From Ensifer sp. LC163 (GTDB lineage: Bacteria > Pseudomonadota > Alphaproteobacteria > Rhizobiales > Rhizobiaceae): DNA of 64,000 nucleotides. The stretch is from assembly GCF_001695855.1 (NCBI RefSeq), contig NZ_MBSS01000068.1, positions 1-64,000 of the forward strand, read 5' to 3'. Below, piece after piece: positions 45,325-54,266 of the stretch. Below the pieces are notes generated by a model. It was not told the origin of the DNA. It was given only the letters and a program-made list of their open reading frames with translations, and did not search any database. The position numbers were made by a program, and so were the translations under genes. Numbering within the stretch: the first letter of the stretch is position 1; every line of letters starts with the position of its first letter.

Positions 45325-46347
45325 ATGTCAGAGAAATACAACTCTACCGTCCAGATACTCGTCCTCGTCACGCCGAACTTTAATGTCGCGGCTACGGCTG
45401 CCTTCATCGACCCTTTTCGCGCGGCCAACTATCTCGAGGGGGATACCCGGTTTCGATGGCAACTGGTGTCCGTAAAGGGTGGGCCATGCATGGCAAGCAA
45501 CGGCTTCGCCGTTGACACTCAGCGCCTGAGTGACATCCAGAACGATCAGTTCGACATCGTCGTCATGTCCGCGAGCTGGACACCGGAAGCTGCTGCCACA
45601 CCGCAACTGCTGGCCACCTTACGAAAGTGGGCGAGGGCGGGAAGCATTATGGGCGGTCTCGACACCGGGGCCTTCATTCTCGCCGATGCCGGTCTTCTCA
45701 GCGGCAAGCGCGCGACCGTCCATTATGAGCATATCGACGCGCTCAAGGAACTGCATGAAGACATCGAGGTTTCGGAAGACATCTTTGTCCGTGACGAAAA
45801 ACAGTTCACATGTTCGGGCGGGATCGCGTCGGCTGACATCGCGCTTCACGTCATCCAGGCTATCTCGGGTGACGCGCTGGCCAACGCCGCAGCCCGGTAC
45901 ATTTTCCATCCCCTGTTGAGGCCAGCGGGAACCCCGCAGAACCCCGCCAACGTCGAGCCCCTGGGAAGCCACGTTCCAGCCTCGATCAGGCAGGCAATTG
46001 TTGTCATGGAGCAGCACCTCGAGGACGCGCTCGCTATACCCGACATTGCCGACCGGGTCCGGATTTCCCATCGTCAGCTCAACCGACTTTTCTTGAAATA
46101 TGTCGGCAAGTCCCCTGCGATCTATTACCGCGACATCCGTCTGGACCGCGCTCGCGGACTCGTAACGCAGACCGACATGCCCATGTCGGAAATTGCCATC
46201 GCCTCAGGGTTCGCCAGCCAGGTGCACTTCAGTAGAGCCTACCGGGAGCGATTCGGGCTATCCCCGCGAACCGACAGAATCGACGGGCGAATACCGTTTG
46301 AGTTCCGAGCATGGCCGATGCACAGAAAGCAGTCGGGGGCGGTCTGA
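45325..46347 (+). CDS. GATase1-AraC family regulator (GbdR/CdhR-like)
   Basis: A 340-residue regulator. The N-terminal amidotransferase-like domain has Asp rather than Cys at the nucleophile position (GGLDTGAFILADAGLLSGKRATVHYEH), as I remember for GbdR-type proteins. The AraC region reads IADRVRISHRQLNRLFLKYVG and MSEIAIASGFASQVHFSRAYRERFG. It is divergent from the binding-protein gene and reads toward the carnitine operon, so it probably activates one or both in response to a quaternary amine. Confidence 0.93.
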   Translation: MSEKYNSTVQILVLVTPNFNVAATAAFIDPFRAANYLEGDTRFRWQLVSVKGGPCMASNGFAVDTQRLSDIQNDQFDIVVMSASWTPEAAATPQLLATLRKWARAGSIMGGLDTGAFILADAGLLSGKRATVHYEHIDALKELHEDIEVSEDIFVRDEKQFTCSGGIASADIALHVIQAISGDALANAAARYIFHPLLRPAGTPQNPANVEPLGSHVPASIRQAIVVMEQHLEDALAIPDIADRVRISHRQLNRLFLKYVGKSPAIYYRDIRLDRARGLVTQTDMPMSEIAIASGFASQVHFSRAYRERFGLSPRTDRIDGRIPFEFRAWPMHRKQSGAV

Positions 46348-46524
46348 TGACTGGGGCGGCCGGCGGGATCAAGCCAGGTTATCTGGTACCGTTTTCGGCC
46401 CGGTCATCGAGGGTTATTTGCGAAGACAGATCGTCGACTCGGCGAACTTAGGTGGCGGGATGCTTGTTTGCTCCCTGTCAGCCGCTTAGTGTTGCGCTGG
46501 TGAATGAGCAGGTGAGGACTCCCA

Positions 46525-47658
46525 ATGAATAACGAAAAAATTCAGCAGCTGCGGAGCGATATCCCGTACATTCACGACAAAATCTATGTTGATAACGCTT
46601 CTGTTACCCCAATACCCATTCGGGTTCAGTTGGCGAGCGAGCAATACAACAAGATTTTCTCAGAAAACCTTCGGGAGTACCGTGCCGCTTCTCTGCCGTA
46701 TTTCGACAAAGGTCGCGCTCTTGCGGCAAAACTTGTTGGATCAACTCCGCAGAGCATCGCTTACGTTCAGAATACGGCGCACGGCCTGTCTCTCGTTGCC
46801 CTGGGCGTCGATTGGCGACCGGGTGATAACATCGTAGTTTGCGCCGATGAGTTCCCGTCCAACTATCTGTGCTGGGTTCAATTGACCGACATGGGCGTCG
46901 AGGTTCGGCAGGTAACTTCGACGGGAGGTAGGATCGAGCCCAGCCAAGTCCGTGCGGTTACCGATAGCCGTACCCGAGTTGTCGCTGTAAGCCACGTCCA
47001 GTTCTATAGCGGTTTCCGCGTTGACGTTGCTGCTTTTGGGGAAATCTGTACCGCAGCCGGTGCTCTCCTCGTGGTGGATGGCACTCAGTCCACCGGGGCC
47101 ATAAAACTTGATGTAGGAGCGTCCGGTGTTGATGTTCTCGTTGCCAGCGCTCATAAATGGATGATGGGACCTCGCGGGATCGGCTTCGCCAGCTTCTCCG
47201 ACCGGGCTTTGAACTCGATAACACCACGGATTGTCGGCTGGCTCAGCGTGAACGATCCCTTTGCCTTCAACCGAAAACTCGACTTTCTGCCGGATGCGCG
47301 TCGGTTTGAGCCGGGTACGGCCAATGGGTCGGGCATCCTTGGTCTGGCTGAGAGACTTGCCCAGATCGATGAACTGGGGATCGACTGGATTGAGGAGAGG
47401 ATTTTGTCGTTGAGCGATTTGCTTCGCGAGCAAGCCCTGAGCAAGGGCCTTCAGCCGGTCTATCAGTTCGACGACAAATTCCGATCAGGCATCAACATCC
47501 TCAAAAAGCCTGGGGTGCCCACCTCGGAGTTGCACTCGACGCTAACGGCCAACGGAATCTACGCTAGCGTTCGCAATGAAGCAGTTCGGGTGTCGCCACA
47601 CTACTACAATACCTCCGACGAAATTGAGCAGATCATCGCCGTGATGTCCGGTTCGTGA
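46525..47658 (+). CDS. Class V aminotransferase-fold PLP enzyme (NifS/kynureninase-like)
   Basis: A 377-residue PLP enzyme. The Schiff-base Lys is in SAHKWMMGPRGIGF, the PLP Asp in VVDGTQSTGAIKLD, and the early YVDNASVTPIP and AYVQNTAHGLSLVA segments are typical of fold-type I, class V. The Cys-containing catalytic loop of cysteine desulfurases is not present, so a desulfurase role is unlikely; an amino-acid lyase, epimerase or aminotransferase is possible. Base use is visibly more A/T-rich than its neighbours, and it is isolated by 177 and 488 bases on either side, suggesting separate acquisition. Function unknown. Confidence 0.8.
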   Translation: MNNEKIQQLRSDIPYIHDKIYVDNASVTPIPIRVQLASEQYNKIFSENLREYRAASLPYFDKGRALAAKLVGSTPQSIAYVQNTAHGLSLVALGVDWRPGDNIVVCADEFPSNYLCWVQLTDMGVEVRQVTSTGGRIEPSQVRAVTDSRTRVVAVSHVQFYSGFRVDVAAFGEICTAAGALLVVDGTQSTGAIKLDVGASGVDVLVASAHKWMMGPRGIGFASFSDRALNSITPRIVGWLSVNDPFAFNRKLDFLPDARRFEPGTANGSGILGLAERLAQIDELGIDWIEERILSLSDLLREQALSKGLQPVYQFDDKFRSGINILKKPGVPTSELHSTLTANGIYASVRNEAVRVSPHYYNTSDEIEQIIAVMSGS

Positions 47659-48146
47659 CGAGAGATGTCTAGCGTGCGGCTGTTATTTGACCATTTTAGA
47701 CTTCCGTGCATTTCCGATGCCGGACGTAACTACTACCTCGACCAAATCGTGGTTTGAATCCACGGCCGACTTCACACGCCAAGAGCCGAAATTTCTATTG
47801 GCCTAATTTCGAGCCGCGTCCGGCATCGGCATAGCACCGATCCGGAGCTGGATGACTTGTATTCACCCTACGACAAGGCATCGGCCATATCGTCCTGCTT
47901 TCTCTCATTAGCCGCCGCACTTAGCTGCTTCAGCCACACCGCACGATGAAGATCACGTCCGATCCCGCGGCCCGTATGCCGTTTCGATAGATTGCGGCAA
48001 CGATCCTAGTTCGCCGAACACGGCGGCGAAAAATATCAAATTCATGGCGGTTCGCGCACAGACGGTGGAGGAGGTCAGCGCGAAGCTTGGGCATCAAAAC
48101 AGACATTCCGCGCCAAGCGAATGCGGGAAACGAGAGAGGAGCAGCC
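47659..48146. other. Intergenic stretch with a 13-bp perfect inverted repeat
   Basis: No supported gene lies here. CCGATGCCGGACG at 47714-47726 and its exact reverse complement at 47817-47829 flank 90 bases. Inside them is a short hairpin CGTGG/CCACG around TTTGAAT. The element could be a transcription-attenuating structure, a mobile-element trace or chance. The end of the gap holds the GAGAGAGGA ribosome site and presumably the promoter of the carnitine/betaine operon. Confidence 0.5.
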
Positions 48147-49286
48147 ATGACCGTCCTGCCATCAAAGGAAGAATTCGCCGCCATCCAAAAGGGCTATTCG
48201 CCGAACGCGTCCCGTTCCCTTTCGTTGCACAAGGACGCCTATGTTGATCCGCGTTGGCACGCCGTCGATCTCAAGGAGATCATCGCCAAGACGTGGCAGT
48301 GGGTCTGTCATGTCCAGAAAGTTCGTACTCCGGGGTCTTACGTCACCGTCGAAATTGCCGGGCAGCCAATCGCGGTCGTACGCGACCGTGAAGGCGTGCT
48401 GCGAGCGTTTTACAACGTCTGCAAACACCGTGCCCATGAGCTGTTGAGCGGCGAGGGCAACACGAGCCGAATTATGTGTCCCTATCACGCTTGGACATAC
48501 AAGCTCGATGGACAGCTCGTCCGTGCGCCTCATACCGAAACACTCGAGGACTTTGATACTAAGGATATCTGCCTCGACCAGGTTCAGGTGGAGGAATTCT
48601 GCGGCTTTATCTACGTCAATCTCGACCCCAACGCTGCTTCGCTGCGTTCGCAGACGGGCGACCTCGAAACAGAGATCAAGCACTGGGCTCCCGACATCGA
48701 TAAGCTGACGTTCGCCAAGCGCCTGACCTATGACATCAAGTCGAACTGGAAGAACGTCGTCGACAACTTCCTCGAGTGCTATCATTGCCCGACGGCCCAC
48801 AAGGACTTCTGCACCTTGGTCGATATGGACACCTACAAGGTGACGACGCACGGCATCTACTCCAGCCATATGGCCGATGCCGGCAAGAACGCGAACAGCG
48901 CCTACGACGTCTCGAACGCCACGGTGACGACGCACGCCGTGTGGTGGCTGTGGCCGAACACCTGCGTCATGCGGTATCCGGGTCGCTCTTCGATGATCAT
49001 TCTGAACATCATCCCGGCCGGCCCCGACCGGACGCTGGAGACCTACGACTTCTTCTTGGAGGACACCAACCCGAACGAGATGGAACTCCAGACGATCAAG
49101 TACCTCGACGAGGTTCTGCAGGTCGAAGACATCAAGATCGTGGAGAGCGTCCAGAAGGGCATGAACACGCCGGCCTTCAGCCAGGGCCGCATCGTCAACG
49201 ACCCTGACGGCTCCGGCCAGTCCGAGCATGCCGTGCATCATTTCCACGGGCTCGTTCTCGAAGCGTACGCGAAGAGTGCTCCGTAA
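48147..49286 (+). CDS. Quaternary-amine Rieske oxygenase alpha subunit (GbcA/CntA/Stc2 family)
   Basis: A 379-residue Rieske non-heme iron oxygenase. Cluster ligands are Cys92, His94, Cys111 and His114 (CXHX16CX2H). The catalytic site is DNFLECYHC plus TAH, with Glu210 in the bridging position (Asp in most Rieske oxygenases), then His213 and His218. A bridging Glu is the hallmark I know from carnitine monooxygenase CntA and its betaine relatives. It likely oxidises glycine betaine to dimethylglycine plus formaldehyde, or another quaternary amine. A ferredoxin reductase and a [2Fe-2S] ferredoxin for electron supply are in the same operon. GAGAGAGGA precedes ATG 48147. Confidence 0.9.
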   Translation: MTVLPSKEEFAAIQKGYSPNASRSLSLHKDAYVDPRWHAVDLKEIIAKTWQWVCHVQKVRTPGSYVTVEIAGQPIAVVRDREGVLRAFYNVCKHRAHELLSGEGNTSRIMCPYHAWTYKLDGQLVRAPHTETLEDFDTKDICLDQVQVEEFCGFIYVNLDPNAASLRSQTGDLETEIKHWAPDIDKLTFAKRLTYDIKSNWKNVVDNFLECYHCPTAHKDFCTLVDMDTYKVTTHGIYSSHMADAGKNANSAYDVSNATVTTHAVWWLWPNTCVMRYPGRSSMIILNIIPAGPDRTLETYDFFLEDTNPNEMELQTIKYLDEVLQVEDIKIVESVQKGMNTPAFSQGRIVNDPDGSGQSEHAVHHFHGLVLEAYAKSAP

Positions 49287-49407
49287 GGACCCGGCTCGCC
49301 TCCCGATGGCCAAATCCAATTGGCCATCGGGAGGTTGTCCGAAACACATCGGTGATGTGCGAGACCGCCCACCGATGCGCTCCACGCCAAAAGAAAAGAA
49401 GCCGTCG

Positions 49408-50208
49408 ATGACCGGAAAACTCGAAGGAAAGGTGGCGCTCGTCACCGGGGGACGTGGCGGTATCGGCCGCGCGATCTGCGATAGATTCATCAAGGAAGGG
49501 GCGGTCGTTTATGCCGCTGACATTTCGGACGCCGGCAGCATGACTTCGGTCGCTGATGATCGCGCTAAATTCATAAAGCTCGACGTCACCTCGGAAGAGA
49601 ACGCGCTCTCGGTCATGGCTACGGTCATGAAAGAGGCCGGCAAGCTAGACGTCCTCGTCAATGCCGCTGGCATCGAGATCGAGAAGACGATCGAGCATAC
49701 GACGTTGGAGGAATGGAACCGGAGCTTTGCAGTCAACGTGACCGGAACGTTCCTCGCTTCGAAGCACGCGCTGCCGCTTCTCAGGAATGCCACGACGGGC
49801 GGCGTTACCGCGTCCGTAATCAACTTCGGCAGCTACGACGGTTTCATTGCCGATCCAGGTCTAGCCGCCTACTGCGCGACGAAGGGCGCGGTTCACGCGC
49901 TGACCCGTGCGATGGCCTGCGATCACGGCCCGGAAGGCATACGCGTCAATGCGATCTGCCCCGGCTACATCGACACACCGATGCTCCAGAGCTTTTTCGC
50001 CGGGGCAGGCTCGGGCGGGAAGGGTGGCACGATCGACACCCTCAAGGAAGCCGTCCGCAACGTCCACCCGATCCGGAACTACGGCGCGCCGGAAGATATC
50101 GCAAACCTGGTGAACTGGCTGGCGAGCGACGAGGCCAGATACGCCAGCGGACAACTGTGGGTGCTCGACGGTGGTCTGTCGGCGCAAGTTCAGCAAATGA
50201 GGCTCTAA
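49408..50208 (+). CDS. Short-chain dehydrogenase/reductase 1
   Basis: A 266-residue classical SDR with TGGRGGIGRA for NAD(P), NAAG, the catalytic Ser in NFGSYDG and YCATKGAVHALTRAM carrying the catalytic Tyr and Lys. The tail GQLWVLDGGLSAQ is also typical. ATG 49408 is assumed; an in-frame ATG at 49375 would add 11 residues. It follows the Rieske gene by 121 bases and precedes the BKACE gene by two. It probably oxidises a hydroxyl group on a carnitine-related substrate; the exact substrate cannot be read. Confidence 0.9.
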   Translation: MTGKLEGKVALVTGGRGGIGRAICDRFIKEGAVVYAADISDAGSMTSVADDRAKFIKLDVTSEENALSVMATVMKEAGKLDVLVNAAGIEIEKTIEHTTLEEWNRSFAVNVTGTFLASKHALPLLRNATTGGVTASVINFGSYDGFIADPGLAAYCATKGAVHALTRAMACDHGPEGIRVNAICPGYIDTPMLQSFFAGAGSGGKGGTIDTLKEAVRNVHPIRNYGAPEDIANLVNWLASDEARYASGQLWVLDGGLSAQVQQMRL

Positions 50209-50210
50209 AT

Positions 50211-51140
50211 ATGTCTAAGTCAGTAATCATTACGTGCGCGCCGACGGGCGGTATCCACACGCCGACCATGTCCGAGTACTTGCCGATCACGCCGTCTCAA
50301 ATCGCTGAGGCGAGTATCGAGGCAGCGGAAGCGGGCGCCGCGATCATACACCTCCACGCGCGCAATCCCGAAAACGGAAAGCCCGATCCAAATCCGGACC
50401 TCTTCATGGAGTTCCTGCCGCGCATCAAGCAGGCTTCTAACGCGGTGCTCAACGTTTCCACCGGCGGCGGGCTCGGCATGACTCGCGAAGAACGCCTGCG
50501 CGCCGCCACCCGGACGAGCCCGGAAATGGCATCGCTCAACGTCGGTTCGATGAACTTCGGCATTTTCCCGATGATGCAGAAGTACAAGGACTGGAAGCAT
50601 TCGTGGGAACCCACCTTCCTCGAATCCACCAGGGACTTCATCTTCCGGAACACCTTTGCGGACATCGAATACACGATCAAGGAACTGGGCGAGGGCCACG
50701 GCACCAAGTTCGAGTTCGAGTGCTACGATCTCGGTCACCTCTACAATCTCGCCTGGATCATCGATCAGGGTTGGATAAAACCTCCGTTCTTCGTCCAGAT
50801 GGTTTTCGGCATTCTCGGCGGCGTCGGTCCCGATCTCGACAACCTCGTGCACATGCACACGATCGCCAACAAGCTCTTTGGTGACGACTACGAGTGGTCG
50901 GTGCTGGCCGCGGGCAGGCATCAGATTCCGTTTACGACGCAGGCTGCCCTCCTCGGTGGGAACCTGCGGGTCGGCATGGAGGACAGCCTCTACATCGGAC
51001 CTGGCCAGAAGGCGAAATCCAGCGCCGAACAGGTGCGCAAGATCAGGTCCATCGTCGAGAACCTTGGAAGAACGGTCGCGACGCCGGAAGAGGCGCGTCA
51101 GCGACTGGGACTCAAGGGTGGCGATCAGGTGGCGTTCTGA
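50211..51140 (+). CDS. BKACE (DUF849) beta-keto acid cleavage enzyme, probable 3-dehydrocarnitine:acetyl-CoA trimethylamine transferase
   Basis: A 309-residue beta-keto acid cleavage enzyme. It starts VIITCAPTGG, has the zinc-binding HLHAR pair, NVSTGGGLGMT, and the late LRVGMEDSLYIGPG block. BKACE enzymes swap a beta-keto acid with acetyl-CoA. In carnitine operons the family converts 3-dehydrocarnitine plus acetyl-CoA to betainyl-CoA plus acetoacetate. L-carnitine dehydrogenase and a thioesterase are in this operon, which makes that reaction the best assignment. It is tightly packed between the SDR and the aldehyde dehydrogenase. Confidence 0.92.
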   Translation: MSKSVIITCAPTGGIHTPTMSEYLPITPSQIAEASIEAAEAGAAIIHLHARNPENGKPDPNPDLFMEFLPRIKQASNAVLNVSTGGGLGMTREERLRAATRTSPEMASLNVGSMNFGIFPMMQKYKDWKHSWEPTFLESTRDFIFRNTFADIEYTIKELGEGHGTKFEFECYDLGHLYNLAWIIDQGWIKPPFFVQMVFGILGGVGPDLDNLVHMHTIANKLFGDDYEWSVLAAGRHQIPFTTQAALLGGNLRVGMEDSLYIGPGQKAKSSAEQVRKIRSIVENLGRTVATPEEARQRLGLKGGDQVAF

Positions 51141-51142
51141 CC

Positions 51143-52564
51143 ATGCAAACCAAACTCCTCATAAACGGCGAACTCGTTCGAGGCAGTGGCGAAGCACTGT
51201 CGATTGTCGACCCGGCCACGGCCGGGGAGATTGCAAGCGTCCAGGAGGCCAGCCCAGAGCAGGTCGACACGGCCGTCGACGCCGCAGCCAAGGCCTTTGA
51301 CAAGTTTTCGCGGACGACGCCGAAGGAACGCGCAAACCTCCTGCTGAAGATCGCAGACGTCATCGAGTCCAACAGCACCGAGTTGGCGGAGCTTGAAAGT
51401 CTCGACGTCGGCAAGCCCTTGCCATCAGCACACGACGATGAGATGCCTCTGACGATCGACACCTTCCGCTTCTTCGCCGGCGGTGCCCGTACGATGACAG
51501 GACCTGCCGCTGGTGAGTACGTCGCCGGACACACTAGCATGATCCGACGCGAAGCCGTCGGTCCGGTGGCGGCGATCACCCCTTGGAACTATCCGTTGAT
51601 GATGCTGTCGTGGAAACTCGCAGCCGCCGTTGCCGCCGGGTGCACCACCGTCCTCAAACCTTCGGAAATCACGCCTCTTTCGACGCTCAAGCTAGGCGAG
51701 CTACTCGCCGACGTCCTCCCGAAGGGCGTCTTCAACATCGTCCACGGTCGTGGGGCGACGATCGGCGACAGACTAATCAATGCGCCGCAAGTCGAAGCAA
51801 TCGCCGTTACAGGTTCGCCTGCGACGGGCATGGCGGCGATGAGGGCCGCCTCGCATCAGATCAGGCACGTTCATCTCGAACTCGGAGGCAAAGCACCGGT
51901 AATCGTCTTTGACGACGCTGATATCGATGCCGTTGTCCAGGTCATCCGATACGGCAGCTTCTTCAACGCGGGCCAGGACTGCGCCCAGCCATGCAGATTG
52001 TTCGTCCAGGACGGCATTTACGACAAACTGGTGGCAGCGGCCGCGACGGAAGTCTCCGAGATCAAGATTGGACCCCAGAAGGCCGAAGGCACGCAGATGG
52101 GGCCGGTCGTCTCCGCCATGCAGTTGGAACGCGTTGAAGGCTTCGTCGAGCGGGCTCGCTCCAGTTGCGACATCGTGACAGGTGGCAAACGAGGCGAGGG
52201 GAAGGGCTTCTTCTATCAGCCGACCGTAATCGCAAACGTCGATCACAACGCCGAGGTTGCCTGCTCCGAAATCTTCGGGCCGGTGGTGACGATCTCCCGT
52301 TTCTCAGACGCGGAGGAGGCGGTCTCAATCGCTAACGCCGGACGATACGGACTAGCGTCGTCCGTGTGGACTCGGAACGTCGGCCGGGCGATGGATGTGT
52401 CCAGCCGTCTTCGATACGGCTTCACCTGGGTCAATACCCACGGCGTGGCGACCCCCGAGATGCCTTGGGCGGCCATGAAAGGATCGGGAACGGGATCGGA
52501 CATGTCGATCCACGCGCTCGACGCCTATACCTCGGTCCGTCACGTGATGGTGTCCCATGGATAA
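51143..52564 (+). CDS. Aldehyde dehydrogenase, PatD/aminobutyraldehyde type
   Basis: A 473-residue ALDH close to E. coli PatD (YdcW) in its landmarks: GHTSMIRREAVGPVAAITPWNYPLMM, VLKPSEITPLSTLKL, LELGGKAPVIVFDDADIDAVV and the catalytic Cys in FFNAGQDCAQPCRL. Such enzymes oxidise 4-aminobutyraldehyde and its trimethylated form. In a carnitine/betaine operon, 4-trimethylaminobutyraldehyde or betaine aldehyde are the natural candidates. It starts two bases after the BKACE stop, and its end overlaps the next SDR by eight bases. Confidence 0.92.
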   Translation: MQTKLLINGELVRGSGEALSIVDPATAGEIASVQEASPEQVDTAVDAAAKAFDKFSRTTPKERANLLLKIADVIESNSTELAELESLDVGKPLPSAHDDEMPLTIDTFRFFAGGARTMTGPAAGEYVAGHTSMIRREAVGPVAAITPWNYPLMMLSWKLAAAVAAGCTTVLKPSEITPLSTLKLGELLADVLPKGVFNIVHGRGATIGDRLINAPQVEAIAVTGSPATGMAAMRAASHQIRHVHLELGGKAPVIVFDDADIDAVVQVIRYGSFFNAGQDCAQPCRLFVQDGIYDKLVAAAATEVSEIKIGPQKAEGTQMGPVVSAMQLERVEGFVERARSSCDIVTGGKRGEGKGFFYQPTVIANVDHNAEVACSEIFGPVVTISRFSDAEEAVSIANAGRYGLASSVWTRNVGRAMDVSSRLRYGFTWVNTHGVATPEMPWAAMKGSGTGSDMSIHALDAYTSVRHVMVSHG

Positions 52565-53312
52565 CGATTTCCAGAAGGTTGCGATTGTTACTGGCGGCGG
52601 GCGCGGAATTGGCGCGGCCATCGTCCGTCGACTGCGGGAGGACGGTGCCTTGGTGGTCGCGTGCGGGCGCAGCGCGAGACCGGAAGGGTTGGACGATGAC
52701 GTCGTTTGGGTTCGCGCCGACGTCTCCTGGAGCGGCGATGCAAACAGGGTCATCGAAACTGCCAGCAAATACGGACCCGTATCCATCCTGGTAAACAATG
52801 CCGGGGTGCAGGTCGAAAAGACCGTGCGCGACACGACCGACGAAGACTGGTCGAACGTTATCGACATCAACTGCCGGGGCGTCTTCAATATGTCCCGCGC
52901 CGTGTTGCCAATAATGGAGAAATCCGGCGGGTCTATCGTAAACCTCGGCTCGATTTCCGGACACGTGGCCGATCCGTCCATGGCGATCTACAACGCCTCG
53001 AAAGGCTTCGTTCACAGTCTCACGCGCTCGATCGCCGTCGATCACGGCCCGGCTGTACGCTGCAATGCTGTTTGTCCGGGCTGGATCATGACTGCCATGG
53101 CCGAAAGCGGCTTTGCTTTGGCTGAGGACCCCGAGAAAGCGAAAGCGGACGCGATTGCCCGCCATCCCGCTCGCAGGTTTGGAACGCCGTCCGATATCGC
53201 AAACACCGTAGCCTGGCTCGTCTCCGATCAGGCATTATTCGTAACCGGCCAATTGTTCACCATCGACGGTGGACTGACAGCCGCCTCTCCACTCCAACCT
53301 GGGTTACTCTGA
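52557..53312 (+). CDS. Short-chain dehydrogenase/reductase 2
   Basis: A 251-residue classical SDR: TGGGRGIGAA, NNAG, the catalytic Ser in LGSISGH, and YNASKGFVHSLTRS with Tyr and Lys. It shares the operon with SDR 1 but is only moderately similar to it. The start overlaps the aldehyde dehydrogenase by eight bases and the stop overlaps the carnitine dehydrogenase start by one base, so it is firmly part of the pathway. A role on the second carnitine enantiomer or a related hydroxy-betaine would explain two SDRs; this is speculation. Confidence 0.9.
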   Translation: MDNDFQKVAIVTGGGRGIGAAIVRRLREDGALVVACGRSARPEGLDDDVVWVRADVSWSGDANRVIETASKYGPVSILVNNAGVQVEKTVRDTTDEDWSNVIDINCRGVFNMSRAVLPIMEKSGGSIVNLGSISGHVADPSMAIYNASKGFVHSLTRSIAVDHGPAVRCNAVCPGWIMTAMAESGFALAEDPEKAKADAIARHPARRFGTPSDIANTVAWLVSDQALFVTGQLFTIDGGLTAASPLQPGLL

Positions 53313-54247
53313 TGACTGAATTCAAAAATACTGCCGTGCTCGGCGCTGGGGTAATTGGTGCCAGCTGGACCGCTTTGTTTCTCGCCTCCGGCCGGGACGT
53401 CGCGGTTCACGATATCTCCCCGAACACGGAAAAGAGCGTTCGTGATTACGTCGAGCGCGCGTGGCCAACCCTTGAGCAGATTGGTCTGGTCAAGGGAGGT
53501 AGTCCCGACCGAGTTCGCTTCTGCAAATCTGCCGTCGAAGCGGTTGAAGGCGCGACTTTCGTGCAGGAGAACGTTCCGGAGCGGCTCGCTATCAAGCATG
53601 CTCTCTACGGTGAAATCGAAAAACATCTCGCGGCCGACGCTGTCGTCGCCACGTCGGCCTCGGGCCTGACGCTTTCCGAAATGCAGGGCGGTTGGCGTGA
53701 TCCGTCGCGCTTCGTCCTTGGCCATCCGTTCAATCCGCCCCACCTGATTCCGCTCGTCGAGGTCATGGGCAATGAACAGACCGCCGATGGCGTTGTGGAA
53801 GCCGCGGAAGGCTTCTACGCAGCGGTCGGCAAGGTGACGATCCGCGTCAACCGCGAAGTCCCGGGCCACGTCGCCAATCGACTGCAGGCTGCCGTCTGGC
53901 GCGAGGCCATTCATCTCGTCAAAACGGGCGTGGCCTCCGTCGAGGACGTCGACAAGGCTATGTGGGCCGGTCCGGGTCTGCGCTGGGCCGCAATGGGGCC
54001 GACGATGCTCTTCCACCTCGGTGCCGGCGAGGGCGGTCTTGCGGCCTTCTGCGAACGCTACACCGATAGCTTCAATCGCTGGTGGGATGACCTTGGTGTG
54101 CTGCACCTAGACCCCACGTTGGCGGAGACTCTCGTCTCTGGCGTCAAGCAGGAGGCCAACGGGCAGTCGCCAGCCGATCTCTCCGAGCAGCGCGACGCTC
54201 TCATCGCCAGCATCCAGAAGGCAATGGCTCCGCTCCGAGCCAACTAA
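53312..54247 (+). CDS. L-carnitine dehydrogenase (3-hydroxyacyl-CoA dehydrogenase family)
   Basis: A 311-residue NAD-dependent dehydrogenase. It has AVLGAGVIGASWTALFLASG for NAD, the QENVPERLAIKHALYGEIE segment, the catalytic-His region GHPFNPPHLIPLVEV and a helical C-domain. The motif context and length match L-carnitine dehydrogenase. In Pseudomonas the thioesterase can be fused to this protein; here the C-terminus ends after the dehydrogenase and a separate thioesterase gene lies at 55865. It converts L-carnitine to 3-dehydrocarnitine for the BKACE enzyme. Confidence 0.9.
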   Translation: MTEFKNTAVLGAGVIGASWTALFLASGRDVAVHDISPNTEKSVRDYVERAWPTLEQIGLVKGGSPDRVRFCKSAVEAVEGATFVQENVPERLAIKHALYGEIEKHLAADAVVATSASGLTLSEMQGGWRDPSRFVLGHPFNPPHLIPLVEVMGNEQTADGVVEAAEGFYAAVGKVTIRVNREVPGHVANRLQAAVWREAIHLVKTGVASVEDVDKAMWAGPGLRWAAMGPTMLFHLGAGEGGLAAFCERYTDSFNRWWDDLGVLHLDPTLAETLVSGVKQEANGQSPADLSEQRDALIASIQKAMAPLRAN

Positions 54248-54266
54248 ACATTAGAAGGACGGCAAC

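Noticed and set aside
46525-47658. Cysteine desulfurase (IscS/NifS/SufS)
   Set aside because: The fold and PLP lysine fit, but the Cys-bearing catalytic loop is absent and there are no Fe-S assembly genes nearby.
47714-47829. Possible tRNA fragment or attachment site: a CGTGG-TTTGAAT-CCACG hairpin looks like a T-arm and lies within a 13-bp inverted repeat
   Set aside because: The T-loop departs from the consensus (TTTGAAT), no acceptor or anticodon arms can be built around it, and no integrase or matching repeat is present in the window.
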